Assembly: GCA_958430865.1 (NCBI GenBank)
Contig: CAUDNR010000350.1
Coordinates: 15,424 to 33,834, forward strand
Origin: Entrophospora sp. SA101
Taxonomy: Eukaryota > Glomeromycota > Glomeromycetes > Entrophosporales > Entrophosporaceae
Length of the DNA stretch: 18,411 nt
Direction of reading: 5' to 3'
A program made the translations under genes and the position numbers. Position 1 is the first letter of the stretch. Each line of letters opens with the position of its first letter. Shown piece after piece: positions 1 to 9,404 of the stretch. Below the pieces are notes generated by a model. It was not told the origin of the DNA. It saw only the letters and a list, made by a program, of their open reading frames with translations, and made no database searches.

Positions 1-300
1 ATGCCTGATGATTATGTGCAAATGATGCAGAGGTGTTGGGATGTGGATCCATCAAAAAGACCAACTAGTAGAGAGCTGAGTGACTTTGCTATAAATAAAC
101 AAAACAAAATTCTTGAAAATGATAATGGTAATAATACTACTAGTGGTGGTAGTGGTGCATCACAACAAGTATACAAATCACATCCAGATGCATATCATAA
201 AAGTAGAATCTTAGATGAAGTGATTGCTAAGTCTAAAAGCTTTAAAATTTATACAAGTAATAGTTCGTTAAATAATCTCGATTGTAACCATTTTTTCTAA
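1..300 (+). CDS. Protein kinase C-terminus (partial, 5' end outside window)
   Basis: This is the last 99 codons of a eukaryotic protein kinase. Residues 4-25 (YVQMMQRCWDVDPSKRPTS) are the classic kinase subdomain XI, with the RCW and the invariant Arg of KRPT that closes the lobe. This form is typical of the tyrosine-kinase-like (TKL) and Sel1-linked kinases expanded in Glomeromycotina. After the domain comes a low-complexity Asn/Ser/Gly stretch, then a basic Ser-rich tail that ends at TAA (298-300). The ATG at position 1 coincides with the window edge and lies inside the catalytic domain, so it is an internal Met and not the start. The catalytic loop, DFG motif and any N-terminal partner domain lie upstream and cannot be seen, so the substrate and pathway are unknown. 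No intron is needed in the visible part. Confidence 0.85.
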   Translation: MPDDYVQMMQRCWDVDPSKRPTSRELSDFAINKQNKILENDNGNNTTSGGSGASQQVYKSHPDAYHKSRILDEVIAKSKSFKIYTSNSSLNNLDCNHFF

Positions 301-1720
301 ATGTTAACAAGGTGAATAAAATTTCATTATTAATCAATTAGAAATCACTACTTACTAATTATTACCAACAATATTAATTAATTAGATTCTAGTAACAATA
401 GTAAAGGAATTGATGAATGACTAATTTAACCTCCACTATAAATTTATTCTTTAACTTTTTCTTTTTCTTTTTATTTCATCCTTATTTTATTTCTTATCTT
501 GTAACAATATTTTGAAATAATAAACTTTTCGATTCTTGTTAAATGGTGATATTGCGAAGTATCACTTCGGCTAATTAACAATTATGGCTTAACTTTTAGG
601 CTACTCTTGTCAGTTAATTCACAATAATTAGGTGCTTGTCAATTAATTAGCTTACGAATTTGGTTCCCTCTTTCTTGCACCCGGACGATTCTATGAGCAC
701 ACTTAATGGCACCAGATAACTGTAAATAAATCAAGATGGCCCTTTGCAATGCTATAAAATCCTTTTACTCAATTTGTTTCAGTTGTTTACATTTATTGGC
801 CGATTGCAAACTTGCTTTGGTTCACGTGCAAAACACTCCAAGTAACTTGTTTAACAGCCTTACATTTATGATTACAATAATACTAACAGTATTTCCTATT
901 AACATTTGGACGATACTTCATTAACACCCACTAGTTAACCCAAACCTTTGCTAGTTCAGTAAAAAATACTGTACCTTCAAAAGTAAAAAATAATGTATAG
1001 CATCATCCATTTTAATTTAAGAGCATGCATTTATGCGTTCGTTGTATGATGATGTCTGACCAATTAAAAAGCCTGGTCGTAAATAAATAAGTTTTTCTTT
1101 TTATTGAAATATTATTATGTCTGATTAAATAAATGGGATGTTAAACATTCGGATTTATCAAAATTTACACATTTCTGCAAAAATTTAATAAAGATTTCGG
1201 CAAACATTCGGATTTTAAAAATCAATTCGGCGATCAACTATATAATGGATATTATTATTATTTTTATGATGGTAGAAATGGCTATAATGTTATCAGGAAA
1301 AGGAGGAAACGAATGTCATACATAACTATTATGATACACAATGATGTGTATGCGGATGTTGATTAATTAGATAAAAGGAATTCAAAAGGTGGTGGCGATA
1401 GATCCTCTATGTTTGTTTCTAGTTGTATATGTGATTATTATTATTGTTAGTTATTTTTCTTCTTCTAAACCATCTTCTGGTAATTAAAATATGGATAAAA
1501 AATTTCTCTGATCCTTTTTTTTTTAATGTATATATTAAAGTATAAAGTGAATCGGGAGTATTACTAATATTCCATGCTATATTAAACTGGAATTCCACTT
1601 CATAAATATATTTTTTACATATTAAGAGATAATAATTTTTGATTCATTTAGTATTATTTTTGAAATATGGTTTATGATTCATAATTACTTATATGGTTAT
1701 TAAAATTTTTCCAATACAAC
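301..1720. other. AT-rich intergenic DNA
   Basis: I see no convincing gene here. The stretch follows the kinase stop and is dominated by A/T runs. A short open frame at 736-924 (+, 62 codons) is hydrophobic and Cys/Ser/Leu-rich, with no motif I recognise, and looks like chance. A weak direct repeat centred on 'aaacattcggattt' occurs near 1143-1156 and 1202-1216. Confidence 0.6.
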
Positions 1721-1869
1721 CTTCCGAGCAGGGCTGGCTGCGTAACTCAAATGAGCACTTGGCTAAACTGACTAAACTATTTAGTCATATGTTTAGTCAA
1801 GTTTAGTCAAGATGATTGTTACTAAATTAGGTTTTTAACCCCCTTTACGCTGCCAGCCCTGCTTCCGAG
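1721..1869. mobile_element. hAT-type miniature inverted-repeat element with 8-bp target duplication
   Basis: The element proper spans 1729-1861 (133 bp). It opens with CAGGGCTGGCTGCGTAA, and its right end is the reverse complement with a single mismatch (CAGGGCTGGCAGCGTAA). It is flanked on both sides by the identical 8-mer CTTCCGAG (1721-1728 and 1862-1869). A terminal CAGGG with an 8-bp duplication is diagnostic of hAT-superfamily insertion. The interior has no coding capacity. It carries TTTAGTCA three times (1780-1787, 1792-1799, 1802-1809), and an inverted copy at 1769-1776 forms an 8-bp hairpin with the first. The element is therefore non-autonomous and would need a hAT transposase encoded elsewhere. 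The near-perfect ends and duplication suggest a fairly recent insertion. Confidence 0.88.
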
Positions 1870-2484
1870 TGATTATAAACGACTTTGTAAGGAACACTTT
1901 GACACAACTGTTACTGTTGAATTCGCTTTATTCTGCGCATTAATTGGAAGAAAATCTTAAAGTAAAGGTAACTGGCATTTAATAGTCGTTATGGTCCTAA
2001 TCTGGCTCTAAAAAATTTATTATGGTTGAAAAAGTCGCTTGTTAGAAAAAACAATGATTCTTTTTTTTTGAATGGACAAAGATGTTGTTCGTGTAACTGT
2101 TATAATGAATGACTGTTATGTTTGTGATTGATTATTATTATACTTATTATTGTATTATATCTAACACCCCGGCGTTACACGCAAATTAAAATATTTTTTA
2201 TTGTCGCGTAACAATTCTTTAATCATTAATATTAAAAGTCACTTTTAGAGAGAATAAGATAAAAACAAAGTTGTGTGTATAACATCACAATACTGATTAC
2301 TGTATGCAGGAATGATCGCTTTATCACGTGACTAAAATTTTTTATTGAATTTGGAATTTGGTATTTTTTATTAATAGTAGTGGTTAGGTAGTAATAATAG
2401 TAGTAGTAATAGTATTAACAACTTTTGAATCTCTGCCTTCAATAAGTCTTTTTTTTAGAACATACAATTTTTCATTATTTAAAA
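1870..2484. other. Upstream region of the Zn2Cys6 regulator gene
   Basis: This is AT-rich, non-coding sequence between the miniature element and the transcription factor ATG. It contains a TCACGTGA palindrome, TA-rich stretches, and a T-rich tract near 2449-2457 shortly before the ATG, as is common in fungal promoters and leaders. No clear TATA box or transcription start can be assigned. Confidence 0.5.
2324..2331. promoter_or_regulatory. TCACGTGA palindrome (bHLH E-box type) upstream of the regulator gene
   Basis: A perfect TCACGTGA palindrome lies about 155 bp before the ATG of the Zn2Cys6 gene. CACGTG is the core recognised by fungal bHLH factors such as Cbf1/Pho4 types. Use as a regulatory site is inferred only from the motif and its position. 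The 6-bp core recurs by chance elsewhere in the window, for example near 823. Confidence 0.3.
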
Positions 2485-5400
2485 ATGAGCATGCCACCAC
2501 CCGATACTATACCTAACAACACCACCACCAACTTATTTTCGACCAATGACATGTTGGCAAGACGAATCAAACCAATAGAAACCTGTGACAACTGTAAGAA
2601 TCGTAAAGTAAAATGTAACAAAGAAAAACCAATTTGTGGGACTTGCAATAAGACTAAACGTGTCTGTACTTATAACTTTTCAGCATCATCGAAACGACCT
2701 CGTCCAAAAAGTGAACTTGAAATTCTACAAGAACAAGTTGAGGATATTCAGTCCATACAATACCAACAACTAAATCAGATGAATGCGTTATTAGAGATTG
2801 CTACTACTACTGATGCTAATATTAATGGTGATTTTAATACTAGTGATACATTGATTCCTGGAGAGAATGTTGCATTACAAGTTGAAAATGATTATTTAGC
2901 TGGAAATGGAGTTCTTGTAAGATTTTTTTATCGGTATTTGAGAAAAAATAAATTATACTTGAATTTTTCAAATGACTATTTTTTAATATAGGACTGGAGT
3001 GGGTTTTATCCTCCTTTGGATGTAGAATCTATCCAATTTCTACCAAGTTTAAATCAAAATCTTTCTGAAGAAACATTACAATTCACTTCCCAATTCGCTG
3101 CTTCTATTCAAAAAGATGAACAGGTCGGAAAAAGATGATTATTAATAAATGATAAATAATAATATTATATCTTATACATCTGCCTCTTCATAAATAATTC
3201 ATATATAGGGTATTCCAATAAATGATTCAGATAACTATAATAACACCAAATTTGGTCACGCAGATCAAACATCTATAGAAGAACTTACCAATCAATTGAA
3301 AAGTAGTTTGAAAATATATGAGTCAACTAGATATGTTGGTACAGGGTCATTGTTGATGTTGAATGAGACGGGGGAAGAACAAATGATTCCGCAACCACAA
3401 GATGATTTATCTGTTATTGAACCATATTTAAAAATTATGCCTAATCCTAAAACAGCAGAAAGTTTGATTGATGTTTATTATCAGGTGTGTGTGCGCACGC
3501 GCATATAAACATTTTAATCTAAATGTTATTCTTAACAATAATATATATGTACTTTTTTGAAGAAAATATATAGACATTATCCTCACCTAAAGAGAAAAGT
3601 TGTACTTGACTGTTTCAAAGATTTATCAACACCACAACAATTTCTTTTACTCAATAGTGTTTTCTTTGCTGCATCTCCATTTCATCCTGATCCAAATTTA
3701 CGAGATGGTGGGATACATTATCAGGTTTTTATTAATTAGATCATGTTTATTATTGATTCGTATAACTAAATGATTAAATAAATTCATTTATTATTTATAA
3801 TTATTATTTAACTTTTTTATTTTTTATTTGTAGAGAGCATTAGGTATTTAGAAATTTATTATATGATTTTATTAAATAATATATATATATATATATATTT
3901 AATATTTAATATCTTTTTCATAAAAAATTAGCATTATTACAAAACCATTGTATCCAAACTCCGCATGTTTTAACAGTTATAAGTTTATTCATACTGGGAG
4001 TTAACATAAGAAAGGTACAAATATTTTTCATGATATACATTTACATCATTTATATAGAAAGTGATATTTTTAATTCACTTGGTTTTTAGTATTACTAGTA
4101 TTAGAATTACTCTGTTGTTTTAATAATTCTTCCAATTACTTCTTTTTATCCGCTGATAAATTATTATCAAAAAAAAAAAAAGATGGGATCAGCTTGGATT
4201 TTCTATGGTATGGCAACTAAAATGTCATTCGAGCTAGGCTTGCATCGTAAAATCAAAAATGATCAAATCCAAAATACTGAAATTAAAGAAATGAGAGATA
4301 TGGCATTTTGGGGTTGTTTTGTTGGTGAAGTGTATGTTTTTCTATTGTTTTTAAACATCAATCAGTTAATTATATTATTAGATATTTATCACTAAAATTT
4401 TTATTATTTCATAATAATTCAATTTTTCTTTGTCCAATAATTAGGTGGCTTTCTGCAACTTATGGTCGTCCGAGTGCTATAGATGAAGCAACTTGTGATG
4501 TGGATTTACTTCCAATACCGTCAGATCCTGAACCTGATGAAGAAACAAGACTACATATTGCTTGGATCTTACACATAAATTTATTAAGAATTTTTGCTCA
4601 AGTAATCAATTAAACATTATACTTTTATTTATACCTTGGAAAAAAACCACATGTTAAATATAAATGGAGCCAGCTTATTAATTATTAATTTTTTTTTGTT
4701 TATGTTTTAAAATAGATTCGTAAATATTTGTATGGGCATGCTAAAACAACAGGCGGTCAACACCAAGAAAATCAATTCAAATTTTTGGATGCTGCATTAG
4801 GAAGATGGTTTTATACTCTTCCTAATTGGTTGAAATTTGAAGAAATGGCTCAAGATGTTAAAGGAAGTTTTTTAGGTTCAATTGGAGGTAGTTAAAATCA
4901 AAATTTAATTAGATATAGTCTATATAAGTATACATTTTAAAATTGAAAAATCAAATTTTGTGATTGTATTAATTTTTTTAGGAGAAATGCATACTTTATT
5001 TTGGACGGTACTTATTCTACTTCATAGTCGTAATTTGACAATGTTCACATCAAACCATTTACCGATTAACAATATTGATGAAGAAACTAGAATATCATCA
5101 CAAGCAATCTGTTTTCATGCAGCTACAATACTTTTGCATTGGCTTGATGTATTGATGAATTCTGTATCAGATTTTTTTGAACAATCATGTACAGCATTAT
5201 TTTCAATAGCACCAGCTATCAGAGTTTTATCATGGACAGCACAAAAAGGGGACGAAAAGGCTGCAAGTATGGTGCAACGACTAAAAGAAATCAAAAACCA
5301 AGTTAGGGAAATTGCTAGGAGAAGGTTTGGTGGTGAGGGTAGATTGGATGGCGAGATGACATTGAAAAATTTGTTGATTAGTGCAAAAGAAGAGGAAACT

Positions 5401-6114
5401 AAAAATGCACAACAGATTAAATCAGAAAATGGCTTTACATTGTTTGAATTTGATGAGCACGATAATTATTTTTCTCATACAACAACTAATAACAATGGCA
5501 ATAAAGGAAGAAAACATAGTTATAATAGAAGAAAAAATAATATGTCCACCTATCTACCTGATAATATAAATAATTTTAATTTTACATTTTCAATAGACGG
5601 TTTCAATAACAATTTTCAAAATAAAGTGTCAACACAACCATCATATCCTCCATCGTCTTCATCATTATCACCATCATCACCACCACCATCATTATCACCA
5701 CACCCGCACCAACAAATTTTGACAAATTCTGACAATGTTACCAATTTACATTTCCAACCAATCATTGTCAATAACCCAATGACAAATATTTTATTTACTG
5801 ATTATTCATCACATAATACAAACAATATTAATACTAATATTAATACCTCTGATTCAACATTACCCAATCTTACAACATCAACGTCGCCATCAATAAATCT
5901 TGATGTTACAACAGACTTTCTATCTACAAATTCACAGATCTTTACTAATCAGGGTGTGATTTTCTCTGAAAATGGTTTTAATGGTGACATCAGCAACAAC
6001 AACAATAATGATTTTAATACTAATCATGATGTCAACCATACTCATAATAATGATGGGATTTTAAACAAATTCGATAATGGGGGCGAGGATAATAGTAAAT
6101 TTGTGTATTATTAG
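2485..6114 (+). CDS. Zn2Cys6 fungal transcription factor, ten exons including a 10-nt microexon
   Basis: Exons read as 2485-2916, 2992-3123, 3209-3486, 3574-3724, 3834-3843, 3932-4014, 4183-4331, 4445-4601, 4716-4887 and 4982-6114. They total 2697 nt and about 898 residues, and every junction keeps phase. Residues 34-61 form a Zn2Cys6 binuclear cluster, CX2CX6CX6CX2CX6C, with Cys34, 37, 44, 51, 54 and 61. A basic linker and a predicted coiled coil (about 75-105) follow, as in dimeric Gal4-type factors. The middle (about 275-590) matches the fungal-specific transcription factor domain, with the landmarks YYQVHYPHLK, GSAWIFYGMATKMSFELGLH and WLSATYGRPSAID. From about residue 690 the protein is a disordered Asn/Ser/Thr/Pro-rich tail with His/Pro repeats, plausibly activating. 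It is expected to be a nuclear DNA-binding regulator. Its targets cannot be told, and XlnR-like annotation would be generic. The intron 2 donor (GTCGGA) is atypical. The start ATG precedes the cluster by 33 codons, with no in-frame alternative that would keep it. Confidence 0.88.
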
Positions 6115-6197
6115 TTCATTTTTCTTTATATTTATTTTTAAACAAATCTCAATAATTCATTTTTCTTTATATTTTTATTTTTAACAAATCTCAATGA
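6115..6197. repeat. Two-copy tandem duplication (about 41 bp) between convergent genes
   Basis: Copies lie at 6115-6155 and 6156-6197. Each begins TTCATTTTTCTTTATATT and ends ACAAATCTCAATRA, and they differ by two small indels and one end base. The first copy starts directly after the transcription factor stop codon, and the second ends 13 bp before the Nup85 stop. The pair therefore fills nearly the whole 96-bp gap and must contribute to both 3' UTRs. Confidence 0.85.
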
Positions 6198-6210
6198 ACT
6201 TGTTTCCAAA

Positions 6211-7677
6211 TTACAATCTAGAAATATTTTTTGTACATAAATAAGGAATAATTGATAATTCCTCATCCAATGTTTCATATTCATTTGTTTGATTATGCCA
6301 TTTCATTATTTTTTGAATTGTTAATAAACATTCTATAGGTTGTAATGGCCCTATAATTTCTTGTAAAATACGCCAAATTTCATGTATATCTTGCTGGTCA
6401 AATATATGATCTGTTATTATTATTAACATATATATATATATATATAAGGAGGGACAAATATAAGTTATTATAACCAACAATTATGTATATAAATATATTA
6501 ATTTACCTAATTTTAATAAAGGAATCGCATTGACTAACAATGCTGGCCAATAAGCTTTAGGTGCTACTTGTGATTTTATTAATTGTATTAATTCTTTGCC
6601 TGCGTGTTCATATTCCTTTTCCTATATATTAATTATTATAAGTGTTAACATATATAATATATTAATGGAATAAAAATAGATATTATATTGTGTGCTTGCC
6701 CTCATTAATTTATTAAATAATGCAAACTTTGATAAAAAGTTTATTGACACGTGTGAATATTCATCCAATGGAATATCATCAATTATATTTGAAAAATTAA
6801 ATTTTCCTAGATAAATATAAAATATTTTAAAATATCGAAATATAATTTAATGTATACATAATCAATATCATACCTGTACTAATATAATCTTCTAAAAGCA
6901 TTTGGACTATTTTTTCTAACCATACTGTTTCACCTGCTTGCATAAGGTATAAGATTGATGACGAATATCGTTGATTTTTTAAACATTTCTTGCCCATAAC
7001 CTTTATTAAAAAATAATTTATTATTACAATAAATATAAATAGACTATATAAATATAAACTCAGGTGGTACCTTTAAAATAATTCTGGCTTCAGCTTTTAA
7101 ATTTTTGGCTTTACAAATATTTAACAATTTGGCTGCTTTTCTTTCTGAATCAATAGGAACTTTAACAATAAGCTAGAAAATGTGTGAATATATAAATGAT
7201 TTTATATAAATTATTATATATTTGTAATAATACCATTAATAATAATATTTATTTATTTGAATTATAACCTCTGATAAATATGATTCTCCAAGCATTTCAC
7301 AATGATCTAAATATTCAAATCCTAATTGCCATAATACTTGATTGTGTATTAATAGTTCTGCATAATTTAACAGATAATATTCTCGGAGCTCAGTTGAAAA
7401 GGCTGAAATTTTATTTTTAGGTATTATATTAAATTTGCTTAGAATATCAGCCAAATGTGCAGCCAACCAGGAATCTATTAATTCACAATATCCTAACCCC
7501 TTTATGTTTTCAACAAAACCCCACCCCTCTCATGTAAATAATAATTACAAATTAACAAGTAATTAAATATATATATATATTAACTTACTGGAATTATCTC
7601 TCCTAACAATAATTTAAACAAGGCATTATCTATCAAGCTATTCGGATCTATTGGATATTTCTTTAAACATTTTATAA
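6211..7677 (-). CDS. NUP85: Nucleoporin Nup85, C-terminal half (seven exons; 5' part not found)
   Basis: Reading 5' to 3' on the minus strand, exons are 7677-7589, 7526-7269, 7172-7071, 7000-6874, 6806-6700, 6621-6507 and 6410-6211. They give about 331 residues, with every internal junction in phase. The product follows animal Nup85 motif by motif. DSWLAAHLADIL corresponds to the WFVAHLTDLL segment, LREYYLLNYAELL to REFLLLEYASGL, and LWQLGFEYLDHCEMLGE to LWQLGVDYFDYCPELG. ILKVMGKKCLKNQRYSSSI and the ALFNKLMREKEYEHAGKEL/YWPALL segments follow in the same order. Nup85 is an alpha-solenoid scaffold of the Y-shaped (Nup107-160) nuclear pore complex and partners Seh1. Family members are about 600-750 residues, so the N-terminal half, including the Seh1-binding blade, is absent. 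No in-frame ATG or good donor is evident upstream of 7677. The intron at 6699-6622 starts with GC. The gene is either a 5'-truncated copy or has upstream exons I could not recognise. Confidence 0.82.
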
Positions 7678-8297
7678 CTATAGAACTATTTCAAAAAATA
7701 AATATTTATATATACTAATACATAAATATATACATATCTAAAAAAAGTAGTTGATCGGCAAAATAGATAAATTATCCATAACATATAAAAAATGTTCCTT
7801 TAATCCCATCTTGAAAATATGTAAAGTTTGGTCATCGGTTTAGAATTGATACAAACATAAACATGAAAAAGATTTATTCTACATAATATGTCATGAAACA
7901 GAATTAGAAAATGATTCTTTCCTATCAACAGAGCTAATTATCTAACTAAACACAAAGTCAAGTGCAGGTTGTGTGCACCACACCAATTATCGTTCTTCTT
8001 GAGAAATGTTGAAACATGTGTAAAACCAAAAAAAAGAACCTCTTAAAATAGTTTTGTGCTCATGTGATAATAAAGACACATGGTTTAATTTGCACGAATC
8101 ATTATGATGACATCGTTAAAAAAGAACTTTCTATTGAAATTTTTTATTTTTTTAAAAAAAAATGACAAACAAACGTATATGCAAAATTTATAAATGTTGA
8201 CACACCATAATGATGGCGAAGAGGAGGAAGGAAGCTTTGATTGTGGCAATGATTATGATGATAGTATATTAAATGAAACTTCAATATATATAACATA
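7678..8297. other. AT-rich DNA upstream of the Nup85 exons
   Basis: No exon could be assigned. On the minus strand a short frame beginning with ATG at about 7815 (MGLKEHFLYVMDNLSILPINYFF, then a stop) lies just upstream of the first recognised Nup85 exon. It does not join it in phase by any clear splice site. It could be a remnant N-terminal exon or noise. The stretch ends at the TA dinucleotide (8296-8297) targeted by the Tc1/mariner element. Confidence 0.4.
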
Positions 8298-8490
8298 CAG
8301 TACCTTAGCAAAAGGTTCGGTCACCCTAAACACATCATTTACACAAAAACTACATAATAATTGTACAAAAAAAATTATATCAACTTGTGGCATATGTTTT
8401 GGAGATCCTGCATATAAAGTTCATATTTATAAATTTTCCAGAACTTAAACAGTAAAAAATAAAAAAGTTGATCATTTTTGAAAAAATAAA
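8298..8490 (+). repeat. Left terminal inverted repeat of the Tc1/mariner element
   Basis: Starts CAGTACCTTAGCAAAAGG immediately after TA. It matches the reverse complement of 9020-9210 over most of its length, with the similarity fading around 8490. The outer end differs from the right end at position 3 (CAG versus CAC). Confidence 0.85.
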
Positions 8491-8646
8491 AATTCGCGAT
8501 AAGTTTTTTAATCTTTTCTCTAAAGCTTACATGATAACATTTTTACATCTGATAAATTAAGATCATCTGATTTTCAGGAAAAAAATTTTTTACATGATTT
8601 TGAATACTTTTTTTTTAAACGAATTTATTAAATATTTTGGTAAATT

Positions 8647-8979
8647 TTAAAAATTAATTTAAATCAAGTTGAGCGTGGACAAATTATTGGTCTCTATAAA
8701 GATGGAAATTCAAAAGTCAAAATTAGCAAAATTCTTGGTTTTTCTGGAAGGATGGCCAAGACAATCTCCTGACCTAAATCCAATCGAACATTTGTGGAAT
8801 GAACTAGAGACTCATTTTCGAAAAAAACCTAGCCAGCAAAAAACTTAAAGGAGTTAGAGGAACTTTTAATTGAAGAATGGGATAAAATTCCAGAAGATGT
8901 GTACATGAAATTAATCGAAAGCATGCCTCGTAGAATTGAGGCATGTATTGCAAGTAATGGATGGCCCGCGAAATGTTAA
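8647..8979 (+). pseudogene. Tc1-type transposase remnant (helix-turn-helix fused to the end of the DDE domain)
   Basis: Three reading frames in succession carry recognisable Tc1 pieces. At about 8650-8745 is the N-terminal DNA-binding helix-turn-helix (NQVERGQIIGLYKDG, then KISKILGFSG). At about 8747-8845, in a frame shifted by one, is GWPRQSPDLNPIEHLWNELE, the motif whose Glu is the third catalytic acid of the DD34E triad. At about 8846-8979, shifted again, is the C-terminal tail (EEWDKIPEDVYMKLIESMPRR) to a TAA at 8977-8979. A full Tc1 transposase is about 340 residues. Here about two thirds is missing between the first and second pieces, including the second DNA-binding helix region and both catalytic Asp residues. 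The copy cannot make active enzyme, and any mobility would need transposase in trans. Confidence 0.88.
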
Positions 8980-9019
8980 ATTAATAAGAGGTTTAGATCT
9001 GTTTAAAATTTACGCGTTA

Positions 9020-9210
9020 ATAAAATTGATCCTCAAAATTAATTTTATTTTTCAAAAATAATCTCTGGAAAATCTAGAAATATGGAATTTATATGCAGGA
9101 TCTCCAGAACATATGCCACAAGTTGATTTTTTTTTTTTTTGTACAATTATTATGTATGTTTTTGTGTAAATGATGTATTTAGGGCGACCGAAACTTTTGC
9201 TAAGGTAGTG
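9020..9210 (-). repeat. Right terminal inverted repeat of the Tc1/mariner element
   Basis: Read on the minus strand, it starts CACTACCTTAGCAAAAGT and parallels the left repeat, including the CTTGTGGCATATGTTCTGGA segment. A longer A-run (T on the plus strand near 9127-9139) separates the two blocks. TA follows at 9211-9212. Confidence 0.85.
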
Positions 9211-9362
9211 TATATATACACGTTTATTTATTAACAAAATTTTCATCTCTATTATTCCTACATCGCCACAACAAAACACTACTATTATTACCACCCTCAC
9301 CAATGATAACAATAATAACTTATTATTTAAAAAATTTAATTTGTTTATATATTATATATGTG

Positions 9363-9404
9363 GTTCGCGTGGTCTAGAGACTCCTGTTGCTGCGCTACGC
9401 GAAC
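9363..9404. repeat. GC-rich 8-bp perfect inverted repeat (hairpin) in AT-rich DNA
   Basis: GTTCGCGT at 9363-9370 is the exact reverse complement of ACGCGAAC at 9397-9404, with a 26-nt loop between. On the minus strand the inside begins AGCGCAGCAACAGGAGTC, which loosely resembles a pol III A-box as in tRNA-derived elements. No acceptor stem or B-box arrangement of a real tRNA is present. The function is unknown. Confidence 0.55.

Larger units (their letters stand above)
8298..9210. mobile_element. Tc1/mariner element, internally deleted, with long terminal inverted repeats
   Basis: A 913-bp element is bounded by TA on both sides (8296-8297 and 9211-9212), the invariable Tc1/mariner target duplication. 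The left end CAGTACCTTAGCAAAAGG and the inverted right end CACTACCTTAGCAAAAGT begin terminal inverted repeats of roughly 190 bp (8298 to about 8490, and about 9020 to 9210). These share long stretches such as CAACTTGTGGCATATGTT with scattered substitutions and small indels. The interior holds the remains of a transposase gene. Open frames inside the repeats (8194-8448 + and 9052-9312 -) are mirror images of each other and are not genes. Confidence 0.9.

Noticed and set aside
736..924. 62-codon hydrophobic open frame, possibly secreted or membrane
   Set aside because: Short, without a recognisable domain. In AT-rich DNA such Leu/Ile/Phe-rich frames arise often by chance.
3880..3898. (AT)n runs here and at about 6429-6446 and 7568-7580 as special elements
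   Set aside because: Ordinary microsatellites inside introns of an AT-rich genome; no further structure.
5381..5569. 62-codon open frame inside the last exon of the transcription factor
   Set aside because: A frame-shifted shadow of the well-supported exon, with AT-driven composition.
7236..7466. 76-codon minus-strand frame as a stand-alone protein
   Set aside because: It starts without an ATG, contains unspliced intron at its end, and fits exactly as the interior of one Nup85 exon (7526-7269).
8194..8448. 84-codon open frame on the plus strand
   Set aside because: Its second half lies in the left terminal inverted repeat of the Tc1/mariner element, and a mirror frame occurs in the right repeat (9052-9312). 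It is element sequence, not a gene.
9052..9312. 86-codon open frame on the minus strand sharing the STCGIC.GDPAYK peptide with 8194-8448
   Set aside because: The shared peptide is just the inverted repeat read inward from both ends, not a pair of related proteins.
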